Notes: a model not told the origin generated them from the letters alone. A DNA stretch of 58,602 bases from Gemelliphila palaticanis (GCA_013415235.1 JACBYF010000009.1:1-58602), one strand, 5' to 3'; counted from the stretch's first letter, positions 1 through 10,411 are shown. A program made the numbers and translations.

Positions 1-441
1 ATCATGCATTTCAAAATTGTTATTCGATTGATTTGCAGAAAAATTAGAAAAATTATTTTGTTTTGGTTGGTTGAAGTCCATAGCTCCAAATCCATTATCT
101 TGATATCTATTATTTGTAGTAGATCTAGACTCTAAATACTGTATATTATCTGCTACTACATCCGTAGCATATACCATATTTCCATCTTTTCCTTGATAGC
201 TTCTAGTTTGTATTCTTCCTTGAACCCCTATTAAGCTACCTTTAGATAGGAAACGAGCCATATTTTCTGCTTGTTTTCTAAAAACTGTACAGCTTATAAA
301 ATCAGCCTGTCTATTTCCACTTTGATCTGCAAATGTTCTATTTACTGCTATAGTGAAATAAACCATTGGGATATTTGAACTAGAATGTCTAAGTTCTGGA
401 TCTTTTGTTAAACGACCTACTAATACTACATTATTAATCAA
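1..441 (-). CDS. ssb: single-stranded DNA-binding protein (partial, C-terminus outside window)
   Basis: Binds single-stranded DNA in replication, repair and recombination. The visible 147 residues read (M)INNVVLVGRLTKDPELR at the N-terminus, the classic bacterial SSB OB-fold opening, and the fold continues through about residue 105. A Gln/Asn-rich linker follows; the acidic tip lies beyond the left edge. The start is a TTG at 439-441, chosen because a strong GGGGGAG ribosome site sits just upstream and the protein begins exactly where SSBs normally begin. It lies 15 bp downstream of rpsF, matching the conserved rpsF-ssb-rpsR operon; rpsR would lie off the left edge. A second, divergent SSB is at 51114-51482. 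Confidence 0.95.
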   Translation of the reverse strand, partial: MINNVVLVGRLTKDPELRHSSSNIPMVYFTIAVNRTFADQSGNRQADFISCTVFRKQAENMARFLSKGSLIGVQGRIQTRSYQGKDGNMVYATDVVADNIQYLESRSTTNNRYQDNGFGAMDFNQPKQNNFSNFSANQSNNNFEMHD

Positions 442-456
442 GGTAACTCCCCCTTA

Positions 457-744
457 TTATTTTTCTAATCTTACAACTATGTGACGAATGATATCTGAGT
501 TGATTTTTGCTAAACGATCGAATTCTTTAGTAGACGCATCTGTTTCTGAAGTTAATTCTACTACATAGTAGTAAGCGTCTGAGAAATCTTCTATTTCATA
601 AGCTAGTTGTTTTTTTCCTAACTCTTTTACTTCACCGATTTCTGAACCTTCTGAAAGAATACCTACAAATCTCTCAACTAGAGCTTTTTTTGCTTCTTCC
701 TCTATACGTGGTTGAACAGCAAACATTACTTCGTATTTTCTCAT
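457..744 (-). CDS. rpsF: 30S ribosomal protein S6
   Basis: Component of the small ribosomal subunit, binding 16S rRNA with S18. At 95 residues it has the usual S6 length. It opens MRKYEVMFAVQP and contains the conserved DAYYYVVELTSE strand and DIIRHIVVRLEK end. A strong AAGGAGG site precedes the ATG. It is the first gene of an operon with ssb, driven by the promoter at 825-853; the roughly 75-nt leader can form two hairpins (see the leader entry). Confidence 0.97.
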   Translation of the reverse strand: MRKYEVMFAVQPRIEEEAKKALVERFVGILSEGSEIGEVKELGKKQLAYEIEDFSDAYYYVVELTSETDASTKEFDRLAKINSDIIRHIVVRLEK

Positions 745-818
745 GTGTTTTATACCTCCTTATGGTCTTTGCGACTCCCTTTTATTTTAAGAGAGTAAGG
801 AGTAATTAAAATTACTCG
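745..818 (-). promoter_or_regulatory. rpsF 5' leader with two hairpins
   Basis: Between the predicted transcription start near 818 and the rpsF start, the RNA can form GAGTAAT-TTTA-ATTACTC and then a second hairpin pairing ACTCTC with GGGAGT. S6:S18 autoregulation of rpsF leaders is known in bacteria, but I do not see the full consensus of that motif, so any regulatory role is a guess. Confidence 0.35.
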
Positions 819-824
819 TTTGTT

Positions 825-853
825 ATTATATCAATTATTTTTACTAATTGCAA
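825..853 (-). promoter_or_regulatory. promoter of rpsF-ssb operon
   Basis: On the minus strand, TTGCAA (848-853), a 17-bp spacer and a perfect TATAAT (825-830) form a near-consensus sigma-A promoter about 80 bp upstream of rpsF. Confidence 0.8.
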
Positions 854-891
854 TAAATTTATTTAATTTTTTACTATTTTTCTTAAATAAT

Positions 892-1550
892 TTATTGTAT
901 ATACTTACTTGCCTCTCTTATACTTAAATTACTCATATTAGATTTATATTTTTCTATAAAATCTCTTACCCATTCTGGATTTGTTTTTGAGTAATCTCTA
1001 AGAGCCCAGCCTACTGCTTTATTTATAAAAAATTCTTTAGAATTAAGGTTATTAACTATTATTTGTTCTAACAAATCTTTATTAGTTTTTTCTTTTCTTA
1101 ATAATTGGTGATCTATAGATACTCTACGTAACCAAATATTGTTAGATAAACTCCAGTCAAGCATAATATTATTAGAATTTGGATTTTTATAAATTATTTC
1201 TCCGACAACTCTATCTAATATATCTGATGTGTCCCACCAACTATTTGTAATAATTAATTTCTCTATTTTTTCTATATCTTCAACATTTAAAAAGTTTTTC
1301 ATATTTTTTAAATAATAAGCTGCTATATAATGAATTTCTCTATAATCGCTTTGCCAACAATAATTAACAAAATCCCAATCAATTTTTTTAGTAGATTTAG
1401 CAAATTTAAAATATTCTTTCCATAATTCTTGTCTTTTAGGAGACCTTATCCCTAAAAATTCAAACTTGTTAAGCATATATTTTTTCATATTTACTGCATC
1501 TTCTAAATTAGAATTATTTTTAAATATTGTTATTAAATCATATAAATTCA

Positions 1551-1551
<1 letters not shown>
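892..1551 (-). CDS. DNA alkylation repair protein (AlkD-like HEAT-repeat glycosylase)
   Basis: A 219-residue all-helical protein of the AlkC/AlkD family, DNA glycosylases that remove alkylated purines without base flipping. Family landmarks are the N-terminal FLGIRSPKRQELWK segment, YREIHYIAAYYL, the pair in NSWWDTSDILD, WLRRVSIDHQLL, and FINKAVGWALRDYSKTNPEWV near the C-terminus. Its ATG overlaps the pyrG stop codon by one base (TAATG), so it is probably translated by coupling from the pyrG message; I see no separate promoter. The link to CTP synthase has no obvious functional logic. Confidence 0.88.
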
Positions 1552-3182
<1,631 letters not shown>

Positions 3183-3183
3183 T

Positions 3184-3227
3184 TAAAATAAAAATACCCC
3201 CTATATCTATCGATATAGAGGGTTTTT
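3184..3227 (-). terminator. pyrG leader attenuator (intrinsic terminator)
   Basis: The RNA forms a 12-bp stem, ACCCTCTATATC / GATATAGGGGGT around a GATA loop, followed by a U-rich tail, between the pyrG promoter and the gene. The 5' arm is C/U-rich. In Bacillus pyrG, runs of G added at the transcript 5' end under CTP shortage pair with such an arm and block termination. The layout here fits, since the transcript is predicted to start GGGC. Confidence 0.85.
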
Positions 3228-3251
3228 CATACTATCACTCTTTTTCAGAGT

Positions 3252-3291
3252 GCCCATGTATTATATTATCATATTATAATTGAATTTTCAA
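3252..3291 (-). promoter_or_regulatory. pyrG promoter with GGGC initially transcribed sequence
   Basis: TTGAAA (3286-3291), a 17-bp spacer and TAATAT (3263-3268) place the start at or next to the first G of GGGC (complement of 3252-3255). A G-run followed by C at position +4 is the signature of CTP-dependent reiterative initiation at pyrG. Confidence 0.78.
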
Positions 3292-3295
3292 TAAT

Positions 3296-4669
3296 TTACT
3301 GTTTTAATTTACTATTATTTTTTGAGTATCCAAAATAAACTATACTTCCTACAATTGTCCAAACAACTAATATTAACCATGTAGTTGCTGTTACACTCCA
3401 TAAAAGACCAACAAACAATACCACTGATAATGGCGCCACAAAATTTATAGCCGGTACTTTAAATCCTCTATGAGCATTAGGTTCTGTCTTTCTTAATTTT
3501 AATGTAGCATAACTTACTAAAGCAAATGATATTATAGCAGCAACATTAGCTAACTCAGCAAGCTGATCTAGTGGTAAGAAACCTGAGAATATAGCTGTTA
3601 ATATTCCTAGTCCCCAAGTAAGTTTTCCTGGTACTTTATGTTTATTAGTTGCTGTTAAACTTTCTGGTAGTAGTCCATCTCTTGCCATTGTATAAGTTAT
3701 TCTTACTCCTGCAAATATAAAAGATAGAACTCCTGCCATTAATCCTATAACCGCTCCTAATGAAATTAATCCTGCTGCTTTAACTTGACCTACTTCTGTA
3801 AGAGCAAATGATAGTGCATTACCTATTCCTAGTTTTGTATAAGGAACCATTCCAGTAAGTACTAAACATACTACTATATAAAACGCCGTACATAATAATA
3901 AAGTTATTATTATTGCTCTTGGCATTACTTTTTGTGGATTTATAGTTTCTTCTGCAGATGTTGATATTGCATCAAATCCTAAATAAGCAAAAAATACTGC
4001 TGTTGCTCCAACCATCACTCCATTGATTCCTGATGGTGCAAAATTGTTAGTTAAATTAGCTGGTTCTACATAAAATGCTCCAACTACAACAAATAAAACT
4101 ACTATTCCTATTTTTACTGCTGCTAAAATATTGTTAGTTATTTTACTACTTGTTGTTCCTTTTGAAAGGATGAAAGTTATTAATATAACTAAAATTAAAG
4201 ATGGAATATTTCCATATCCTCCTGCAGAAGGTAGTTTAGTAAATTCCTCTGGGATATTTATTCCTAATCCTGATAATAAAGAAATAAAATATCTTGACCA
4301 ACCGTTTGCCACAGTTGCTGCAGTAAGTAAATAACCACCTATTAAAACCCAACCAACGTTATGTGCTATAAATTCACCTATAGATACATAAGCATAAGCA
4401 TAAGTACTACCACTTGAAGGTACTGCAGAAGACATCTCTGCATAGCATAGTGCAGCTAAAATACACGCAATACCTGCTATTAAAAATGAGAACATTACAG
4501 CTGGTCCTGCTTTAGATGCAGCTATTCCTGTTAAAACTAATATTCCTCCTCCAACAATTGCTCCAATACCAAATAATATTAAATCTAGAGTTTTCATTGT
4601 AGGATTAAATGTTTTATTACCTCTTTCTTTAAGTATATCATCTATTGTTTTTTTTCTAAATATACTCAT
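3296..4669 (-). CDS. APC-family amino acid permease (CAT/YfnA type)
   Basis: Integral membrane amino acid transporter of about 457 residues with roughly 12 hydrophobic segments. The first helix holds the APC substrate motif GIGAIVGGGILVLTG and the next holds ALCYAEMSSAVPSSGSTYAY, typical of the cationic amino acid/YfnA-YhdG group. The substrate cannot be read from sequence; branched-chain, basic and sulfur-containing substrates are all known in this group. An upstream in-frame GTG at 4678 overlaps the ribosome site GAGAGGTG, so the ATG at 4669 is preferred. It has its own consensus promoter (4710-4738) and ends just before the pyrG promoter. Confidence 0.88.
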   Translation of the reverse strand: MSIFRKKTIDDILKERGNKTFNPTMKTLDLILFGIGAIVGGGILVLTGIAASKAGPAVMFSFLIAGIACILAALCYAEMSSAVPSSGSTYAYAYVSIGEFIAHNVGWVLIGGYLLTAATVANGWSRYFISLLSGLGINIPEEFTKLPSAGGYGNIPSLILVILITFILSKGTTSSKITNNILAAVKIGIVVLFVVVGAFYVEPANLTNNFAPSGINGVMVGATAVFFAYLGFDAISTSAEETINPQKVMPRAIIITLLLCTAFYIVVCLVLTGMVPYTKLGIGNALSFALTEVGQVKAAGLISLGAVIGLMAGVLSFIFAGVRITYTMARDGLLPESLTATNKHKVPGKLTWGLGILTAIFSGFLPLDQLAELANVAAIISFALVSYATLKLRKTEPNAHRGFKVPAINFVAPLSVVLFVGLLWSVTATTWLILVVWTIVGSIVYFGYSKNNSKLKQ

Positions 4670-4709
4670 AAATAACACCTCTCAATCAATTTTATATAAA
4701 TAAATATTA

Positions 4710-4738
4710 ATTATATAATCCCGTTATAATTTTGTCAA
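4710..4738 (-). promoter_or_regulatory. promoter of the APC permease
   Basis: Perfect consensus on the minus strand: TTGACA (4733-4738), 17-bp spacer, TATAAT (4710-4715), about 40 bp upstream of the permease start. Confidence 0.85.
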
Positions 4739-4743
4739 AAGAA

Positions 4744-4798
4744 ACAGGGAGTAGGATAGAAGTTTTTATGAAATAAAAATCCCTAATTTCCTATCCCC
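4744..4798 (-). terminator. inverted repeat, possible ald terminator
   Basis: Downstream of ald the minus strand reads GGGATAG ... CTATCC around a nested TTTTTAT / ATAAAAA hairpin. It lies before the permease promoter, so it could end the ald transcript, but a clean U-tract is lacking. Confidence 0.4.
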
Positions 4799-4877
4799 CG
4801 AGTATGATATATTATATTGTTTTTAATAAACTTAAAAAATCATACGTTTCTTATAATTAATAAGGATACTTATAATA

Positions 4878-5993
4878 TTATATAACTTCATTTAAAGGAA
4901 CATAGTCATATCCTAAATCTCTTGCAACAGCTTCAAATGTAACGCGCCCATTCGCTACATTAACTCCAGGTACTAGCTCTGGATGTATTTTCAGTGCTTC
5001 TTTCACTCCATGTTTTGCAATACTTCTTATATATCTAGATGTAGCATTACATAAAGCATAAGAAGATGTTTTAGCTACCGCTCCTGGTATATTAGCTACA
5101 GAATAATGAAGTATTCCTTCTTCAACAAATATTGGTTCAGAATGAGTTGTTGGTCTATTTTCTGTATATTCTGTTGATCCTCCTTGATCAATAGCAACGT
5201 CAACTATTACACTTCCTTCTTCCATTTCTTTTACCATGTCTTTTGTTATTAATTTTGGCGCCTTGGCACCTGGAATAAGAACAGTACTTACTACCAAGTC
5301 TGCATTTTTAACACTTTTTGCTATATTTAATTTATTAGAATAAAGTGTCTCTATATCTCTTCCAAAAATATGAGATAACTCAGTTAATCTATCCAAATTA
5401 ACATCTATCATTGTAACTTTAGCTCCAAGACCAATAGCAGTTCTTGCTGCAGCAGTACCTGCTACTCCTGCTCCAACTACTACTACATTTCCTACATCAA
5501 CACCAGGTACTCCTTGAACTAAAATACCTTTTCCTCCGTTAGGTTTAGTTAAGAATCTAACTCCTTCTTGAACTGCCATTCTTCCTGCTACTTCACTCAT
5601 AGGTCTCAGAAGTGGAAGTCCTCTTCCTACTCTAACTGTTTCAAACGCTATACCGATAACTTTTGAATCTACCATAGCTTCAGTTAATTCTGGTTCTGCT
5701 GCTAAATGTAAATATGTGTATATTATAAGGCCTTCTCTAAAATATTTGTATTCACTTTTCATTGGCTCTTTAACTTTATATATTATATCTGCTTTACCCC
5801 AAACTTCTTCAGCAGTATCTAAAATTATAGCTCCAACTTCCTCATACTCTTTATCTAAAATACCAGACCCTACTCCAGCATCTTTTTCTACATATACAGT
5901 ATGACCATCTAAAACTAACTCTTGAACTATTCCTGGTGTTGCAGAAACTCTACTTTCATTATTTTTTATTTCTTTTGGAACTCCTATAATCAT
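4878..5993 (-). CDS. ald: alanine dehydrogenase
   Basis: Catalyses NAD-dependent reversible deamination of L-alanine to pyruvate and ammonia. At 371 residues it has the standard length. It starts MIIGVPKEIKNNE, has the AlaDh/PNT N-terminal domain (KVKEPM, YTYLHLA), a Rossmann NAD-binding segment VVVVGAGVAGTAAARTA near residue 170, and VDVAIDQGGS. A GGAGAG site precedes the ATG. It is monocistronic, with a promoter at 6032-6060 whose -35 box lies inside a 21-bp palindrome (6057-6077), suggesting control by a regulator. Confidence 0.97.
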   Translation of the reverse strand: MIIGVPKEIKNNESRVSATPGIVQELVLDGHTVYVEKDAGVGSGILDKEYEEVGAIILDTAEEVWGKADIIYKVKEPMKSEYKYFREGLIIYTYLHLAAEPELTEAMVDSKVIGIAFETVRVGRGLPLLRPMSEVAGRMAVQEGVRFLTKPNGGKGILVQGVPGVDVGNVVVVGAGVAGTAAARTAIGLGAKVTMIDVNLDRLTELSHIFGRDIETLYSNKLNIAKSVKNADLVVSTVLIPGAKAPKLITKDMVKEMEEGSVIVDVAIDQGGSTEYTENRPTTHSEPIFVEEGILHYSVANIPGAVAKTSSYALCNATSRYIRSIAKHGVKEALKIHPELVPGVNVANGRVTFEAVARDLGYDYVPLNEVI

Positions 5994-6031
5994 TTTATTC
6001 TCTCCTTATTTTTGTTTTATTTTTATTTTCA

Positions 6032-6060
6032 AGTATATATTAACATAAAAAAGAAATCAA
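6032..6060 (-). promoter_or_regulatory. ald promoter
   Basis: TTGATT (6055-6060), 17-bp spacer and TATACT (6032-6037) on the minus strand. The -35 overlaps the palindrome at 6057-6077. Confidence 0.72.
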
Positions 6061-6077
6061 GAAAAGCGTTTTCTTGA
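6057..6077. promoter_or_regulatory. 21-bp perfect palindrome, candidate operator of ald (cre-like)
   Basis: The sequence has 9-bp arms TCAAGAAAA / TTTTCTTGA around CGC. Its centre, GAAAACGCTTTTC, resembles a CcpA cre box apart from one outer position. It overlaps the ald -35, where a bound repressor would block RNA polymerase. It is not placed as a terminator for any gene reading towards it. The identity of the regulator is inference. Confidence 0.5.
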
Positions 6078-6310
6078 TGAAAGTTATTTGAAAGGCTGGC
6101 TTGTGTCTGTTTTGTGAATTTTATATAGGTGTTTTACTACTAAAAATAAATTTATTTTTGTTATAAAAAACACTTGTACTAACTTTTAAGAGTAATCAAA
6201 AATATTATTCAATTATAATTTTTATTATTGTTTCATTTAAAACAGTTTTTTTATTAAATATGAAAACAAAAATATATTTTCATAATTTTGTATTCTTTAA
6301 AGTCATTTTG
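6078..6310. other. intergenic region without recognisable gene
   Basis: AT-rich DNA between the ald operator and the pepA terminator. Neither strand shows a convincing reading frame, RNA or repeat. Confidence 0.6.
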
Positions 6311-6352
6311 ACAAAATATAACGAGAATAAGTTTAGGTCTTATCCTCGTTAT
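6310..6352 (-). terminator. terminator of the coaE-ecs-pepA operon
   Basis: A 14-bp stem on the minus strand, ATAACGAGGATAAG / CTTATTCTCGTTAT with one G-T pair and a 7-nt loop, is followed by ATTTTGTC, 30 bp after pepA. Confidence 0.8.
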
Positions 6353-6382
6353 GAAAGTAATTATTTTACTTAAATATAATTA

Positions 6383-7786
6383 TTATTTTACTAAGTTATA
6401 TAGTGTTTTTACGTGTATTCCTGTAGCTCCAGACGGTAAATATCTTTCTGGTTTTGATAAATAAGCTGTTCCTGCTATATCTAAATGTATCCATGGAATA
6501 TTATTAGCAACAAAGTTTTCTATAAATAATCCTGCTGTAATCATTCCTCCGTATCTACCACCTGTGTTTTTAACATCAGCTACTTTAGATTTATTTAGAG
6601 CTCTATAGCTATTATCTACTGGCATTTGCCATAGCTTTTCTCCAGCACTATTAGCCGCTTCTTTTAATTCATTAAAGAATTCTTGATTATTAGTTACAGA
6701 ACCTGTGTATACTTCTCCTAATGCTACTACGCAAGCTCCTGTTAAAGTTGCAACATCTATTACCTTAGATACTTTTAGTTCATTAGTTGTATAGTAAACT
6801 GAATCAGCTAAAGTTACACGCCCTTCTGCATCTGTATTTTCTACTTCAATTGTTTTTCCTGATAATGAGTATATAACATCTCCTGGTTTATAAGATGAGC
6901 CAGAAACCATGTTTTCACATGCTGCTACAACTGATATTACGTTAGTTTTAACTTTTCTTTTAGCTATTAAGTTTATTGCACCTATAACTGTTCCTGCTCC
7001 ACCCATATCACAATGCATAGTGTCCATTCCTGTTGATGGTTTTAATGAGTATCCTCCTGTATCATAAGTAACACCTTTTCCTACTAATCCTATTACTTCA
7101 TCTGATTCTGGATTATTTAAATATTTCATAACTATAAATCTAGGTTTTCTTTCAGAAGCTCGTCCTACCGATAAGAAAGCACTTAGTCCCATTTGTTCAC
7201 ACTGTTTTTCATCATATACAGTTACTTCAACTCCTAGTGGAGATAAACTTTCAACAGCTATATTTGCTAAAGTTTCTGGATATAAATATTCAGCACGCTC
7301 ATTTACTATATCTCTAGTAAAGAATATAGATTCTACAACATCTTTAGCTTCTTCTATTGCTAATTTAAAGTCTTCTTCAGATAAGTTTGAATTAACATTT
7401 ACTGTAAGTTCAAATTCTTCTTTTTTATTAGTTTTATATTTATCAAATTTATAAGTAGCGTGGTATAATCCTTCTACTGCAGCTTTTAAATAATTTACAT
7501 CTTTATTTACTGTTATTGTAAATTCATATTCTTTATTTTCTATTAGTTTTTTAGCTAGTTTAAAATATGCTTCTCTATAAAAATCCTCAGTAAATAATTC
7601 TTCATCTCCTAAACCTAAAAATGCTTCTTTAGTATCATTAAAAGGCAAGTGTAAATAAACTTCACCTAAGTTGTTTGAAAATAAATTTTTGTCTGTTGCA
7701 TAAGAATAAAGTTCTGATGAAGCACTATCTCCTTCAAAAAATTCTGTTACTACTAATCCATTGGTTACATTGTAATTAAAATTCAT
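6383..7786 (-). CDS. pepA: leucyl aminopeptidase, M17 family
   Basis: Cytosolic two-metal aminopeptidase that removes N-terminal residues from peptides; 467 residues. The M17 catalytic domain fills the C-terminal half: GLVGKGVTYDTGGYSLKP carries metal-binding Lys and Asp, GGAGTVIGAI follows, and the signature NTDAEGRVTLAD contains further ligands and the catalytic Arg. The N-terminal domain is poorly conserved, as usual for the family. It is the last gene of the operon starting at coaE, 15 bp after the flavoprotein gene, and is followed by a strong terminator. Confidence 0.94.
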   Translation of the reverse strand: MNFNYNVTNGLVVTEFFEGDSASSELYSYATDKNLFSNNLGEVYLHLPFNDTKEAFLGLGDEELFTEDFYREAYFKLAKKLIENKEYEFTITVNKDVNYLKAAVEGLYHATYKFDKYKTNKKEEFELTVNVNSNLSEEDFKLAIEEAKDVVESIFFTRDIVNERAEYLYPETLANIAVESLSPLGVEVTVYDEKQCEQMGLSAFLSVGRASERKPRFIVMKYLNNPESDEVIGLVGKGVTYDTGGYSLKPSTGMDTMHCDMGGAGTVIGAINLIAKRKVKTNVISVVAACENMVSGSSYKPGDVIYSLSGKTIEVENTDAEGRVTLADSVYYTTNELKVSKVIDVATLTGACVVALGEVYTGSVTNNQEFFNELKEAANSAGEKLWQMPVDNSYRALNKSKVADVKNTGGRYGGMITAGLFIENFVANNIPWIHLDIAGTAYLSKPERYLPSGATGIHVKTLYNLVK

Positions 7787-7801
7787 ATTTGTTCCTCGCT
7801 T

Positions 7802-9193
7802 TTATATTTTTTCTACTATGTATCTCGCCACTTCACGAGATTCTATTATAGTATTTTCTAAATTAATTGCCTTTTTAGAATTACCTATAAAATATATTTT
7901 ATCATAATTAGTCGATAAATACTTCTCTATTTCATTAATATACTTGCTATATTTTATATTAGCATATATATAATTTTTATCTATTTTGTTTATAAATGCT
8001 TTTTCAATGACTAAATTCTTATGAATACTAGATAATTCTTTTAATATTATATTTTCTATTTCACAATCACTTTTATCTAAAATTTCATTTACTCTATCTT
8101 GTCTATTTATATATACTCTTAATAAATGTATATTTTGAGATTTTATGTCTATCCATTTATTACTAACATACTCAACTTTACTGATGTATTTATTTTCTTC
8201 ACTAAATATTACGTCACCTATATTGCTATTAATATTTAAATTTTCTTTTTTTACTAACAATGTAGCTACTATGTTAGATGTAAATGTTAACTCTTTATAA
8301 TATTTTTTAAGTCTTTTATCATCTTCAAAAAAACTTAAAAAATCCGTGTGTTTACTTGTGATAATTACTTGGTCGTAATATCTTTTTTTATCTCCATAAG
8401 TAATTATATAGCCTTTTTTATGCTTTTCTATTGAAGTTACTTTACTATTAAATTCTCTAAAAACTTTATTACTTAAATGCGATTCTAAACTTTCTATTAA
8501 AGATTTTAATGTGAATTTTAGTCTATATTCTTTTCCGTATAAAATATTATCAGAAATATTACTTTTATACATCTCATTAATTACATTTTCAACATCACTA
8601 TTTTTTATCGTTGCAAATGCTAAATCTGGCAAGACTAATGAAAAACTTTGCTTTGATATATCACTTCCATAATGACTAGTTAGTATGGGTTCTATTAATT
8701 TATCATATACTGTACTATTTATTTTACTAAGAAAAAAATCTTCTACAGTTATTTTACTAATATCATAGAGTTTACTATTTTTGTGTAACTTCATAAATAT
8801 TGATATTTTTTCTTTTAAATTAAATATATCACTAGATAGTAATTGTCCTTTATCTAAAGGATATCCAAAAAATATTTTTTCTGGTATGTTTTTCAAATCA
8901 TTTCCGTCATATATTACTTTAACTGTTTGTTTACTTTCTATTAAGTATCTATATAAACCAAGTTCTAATATCATTTGAAACAATATACCATTATCTTTTA
9001 TAGTATTGTGCCAACCGTTGTCATATATTTCTTGATTATATTGAAAATTACATATTTTACTTTTAGCAAAATCTGAATTTTGTTCTATTATATCTATATT
9101 TATTTTTTTTGATTTTATCGTGGCTAGTTTATCTAAAAAATAGGTGAAAGTAAGACCTGATAAGCCTCCTCCTATAACAGCTATATTCTTCAA
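7802..9193 (-). CDS. FAD-dependent oxidoreductase, HemY/protoporphyrinogen oxidase-like
   Basis: A 463-residue flavoprotein starting KNIAVIGGGLSGLTFTYFL, a GxGxxG dinucleotide-binding motif, with an acidic residue ending the second strand (IDIIEQNS). A C-terminal segment (YFIGNSKKAINLENTIIESREVA) stands where the second FAD motif of amine oxidase/HemY-type enzymes is expected. EPILTSHYGSDI resembles the substrate domain of protoporphyrinogen/coproporphyrinogen oxidases. It lies in an operon behind ecsAB, and in Bacillus ecs genes and hemEHY are near neighbours, but no other haem gene is visible here. It is divergent; an amine oxidase or desaturase-like role is also possible. Confidence 0.65.
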   Translation of the reverse strand: MKNIAVIGGGLSGLTFTYFLDKLATIKSKKINIDIIEQNSDFAKSKICNFQYNQEIYDNGWHNTIKDNGILFQMILELGLYRYLIESKQTVKVIYDGNDLKNIPEKIFFGYPLDKGQLLSSDIFNLKEKISIFMKLHKNSKLYDISKITVEDFFLSKINSTVYDKLIEPILTSHYGSDISKQSFSLVLPDLAFATIKNSDVENVINEMYKSNISDNILYGKEYRLKFTLKSLIESLESHLSNKVFREFNSKVTSIEKHKKGYIITYGDKKRYYDQVIITSKHTDFLSFFEDDKRLKKYYKELTFTSNIVATLLVKKENLNINSNIGDVIFSEENKYISKVEYVSNKWIDIKSQNIHLLRVYINRQDRVNEILDKSDCEIENIILKELSSIHKNLVIEKAFINKIDKNYIYANIKYSKYINEIEKYLSTNYDKIYFIGNSKKAINLENTIIESREVARYIVEKI

Positions 9194-9212
9194 ATCATTA
9201 TCCCCTTCCTAT

Positions 9213-10409
9213 TTATTTTAATTTTTTTAAAAAGTAATTGTTTATAATTAAAGATAATATTATTGGTATTATAGAATAAATTATATCTTTTGTTATTATC
9301 ACATATATAAGTACAAGTATTATTGTAAATATTGCTAGTACAATATTAATTAATTTTTTAAAACTTTTTAGTTTAACTTCATTCTTCACTGGTATTGTAT
9401 AAAACCAAATTATTGATGTTAATCTTTTATATAATGGTAATAGCTGAATAACTGACAGGTAATTAAAAGAAACTATTACTATAAATGATACATACATATT
9501 ATTAAAATTGTACAAAAATAATAATGCTACTAAAAATAGTCTTAATACTAAAAATATTGTGTTTTCCTGTCTTAAAAAAGCTCTTAAAAAATAATAATTA
9601 TAGCTATTTTCTTTATTAAAATTCTTCTCATTTAAACTAGGAAGAAGTATATCTAAATATTTCCTTCTTTTTACTTTTACTACATCTATAGGAACATCTA
9701 CAAACATATTTACTAATTTCAAATATTTTTCTTGTCTCGAACTATCATATTCTGCTGCACCATACCAATTAACATTAACTGATATGTATTTTTTATATAA
9801 ATATGAAACTAACAAAACAACTAATAAACTTATATTTAAAAGTTCTAATACAAATAATATACTAGATAATAAATAAGTAACAAACGTTAAAGCTATATAT
9901 TTGTTGTCTAAAGTACCATATATTACTAATTTATAAGTTTGTATTGTATATATAATTATAGTTACAACTATTGAAACAATAAAACTTAACAGTACGTATA
10001 TATTATTATCAAGTAATCCTAATTTTTTTATTATTGGATATGATACAAAAATAAAAAATATTGCAAAAAATATTCTCGTTATTATTGTTGGGATATATAG
10101 CTTTTTTATAACTTCTTTATATCTATTTTCTAATGGTAGTAAAAAGACTGAATCAGCTTCTTTTATAAAAGTTTTTATCTTCATTGTTGATAAAAGGTAA
10201 GCCATTATTATTAAAAGTACTAATAATACAGATTTCATTTCTATATTTTTTGCTATATCTAACCAAGATGAGTAGTTAAATAATATAGCGCCAAAAGAAA
10301 TTAATAAGAACATAACTAGGTGCGAATTAAATATGTACTTATTATAGGTTGCTCTTTTTTCTTTTTCTTTTATTATTCTATCACTAAAAATTGTAGTAAT
10401 ATTACTCAT
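9213..10409 (-). CDS. ecsB: ABC transporter permease EcsB
   Basis: A 398-residue polytopic membrane protein with hydrophobic helices in both halves and a cytosolic stretch (about 205-285) containing NWYGAAEYDSSRQEKYLKLVNMF and KRRKYLD, seen in EcsB proteins. It begins 2 bp after ecsA, so the two form one transporter. Ecs in Firmicutes affects protein secretion, regulated intramembrane proteolysis and peptide export. The ATG follows an AAGGAATA ribosome site inside the end of ecsA. Confidence 0.85.
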   Translation of the reverse strand: MSNITTIFSDRIIKEKEKRATYNKYIFNSHLVMFLLISFGAILFNYSSWLDIAKNIEMKSVLLVLLIIMAYLLSTMKIKTFIKEADSVFLLPLENRYKEVIKKLYIPTIITRIFFAIFFIFVSYPIIKKLGLLDNNIYVLLSFIVSIVVTIIIYTIQTYKLVIYGTLDNKYIALTFVTYLLSSILFVLELLNISLLVVLLVSYLYKKYISVNVNWYGAAEYDSSRQEKYLKLVNMFVDVPIDVVKVKRRKYLDILLPSLNEKNFNKENSYNYYFLRAFLRQENTIFLVLRLFLVALLFLYNFNNMYVSFIVIVSFNYLSVIQLLPLYKRLTSIIWFYTIPVKNEVKLKSFKKLINIVLAIFTIILVLIYVIITKDIIYSIIPIILSLIINNYFLKKLK

Positions 10410-10411
10410 TG

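Noticed and set aside
6057..6077. Palindrome as an intrinsic terminator
   Set aside because: On the minus strand it is followed by a T-rich stretch, but it overlaps the ald -35 box and lies more than 200 bp past an already strong terminator for the upstream operon.
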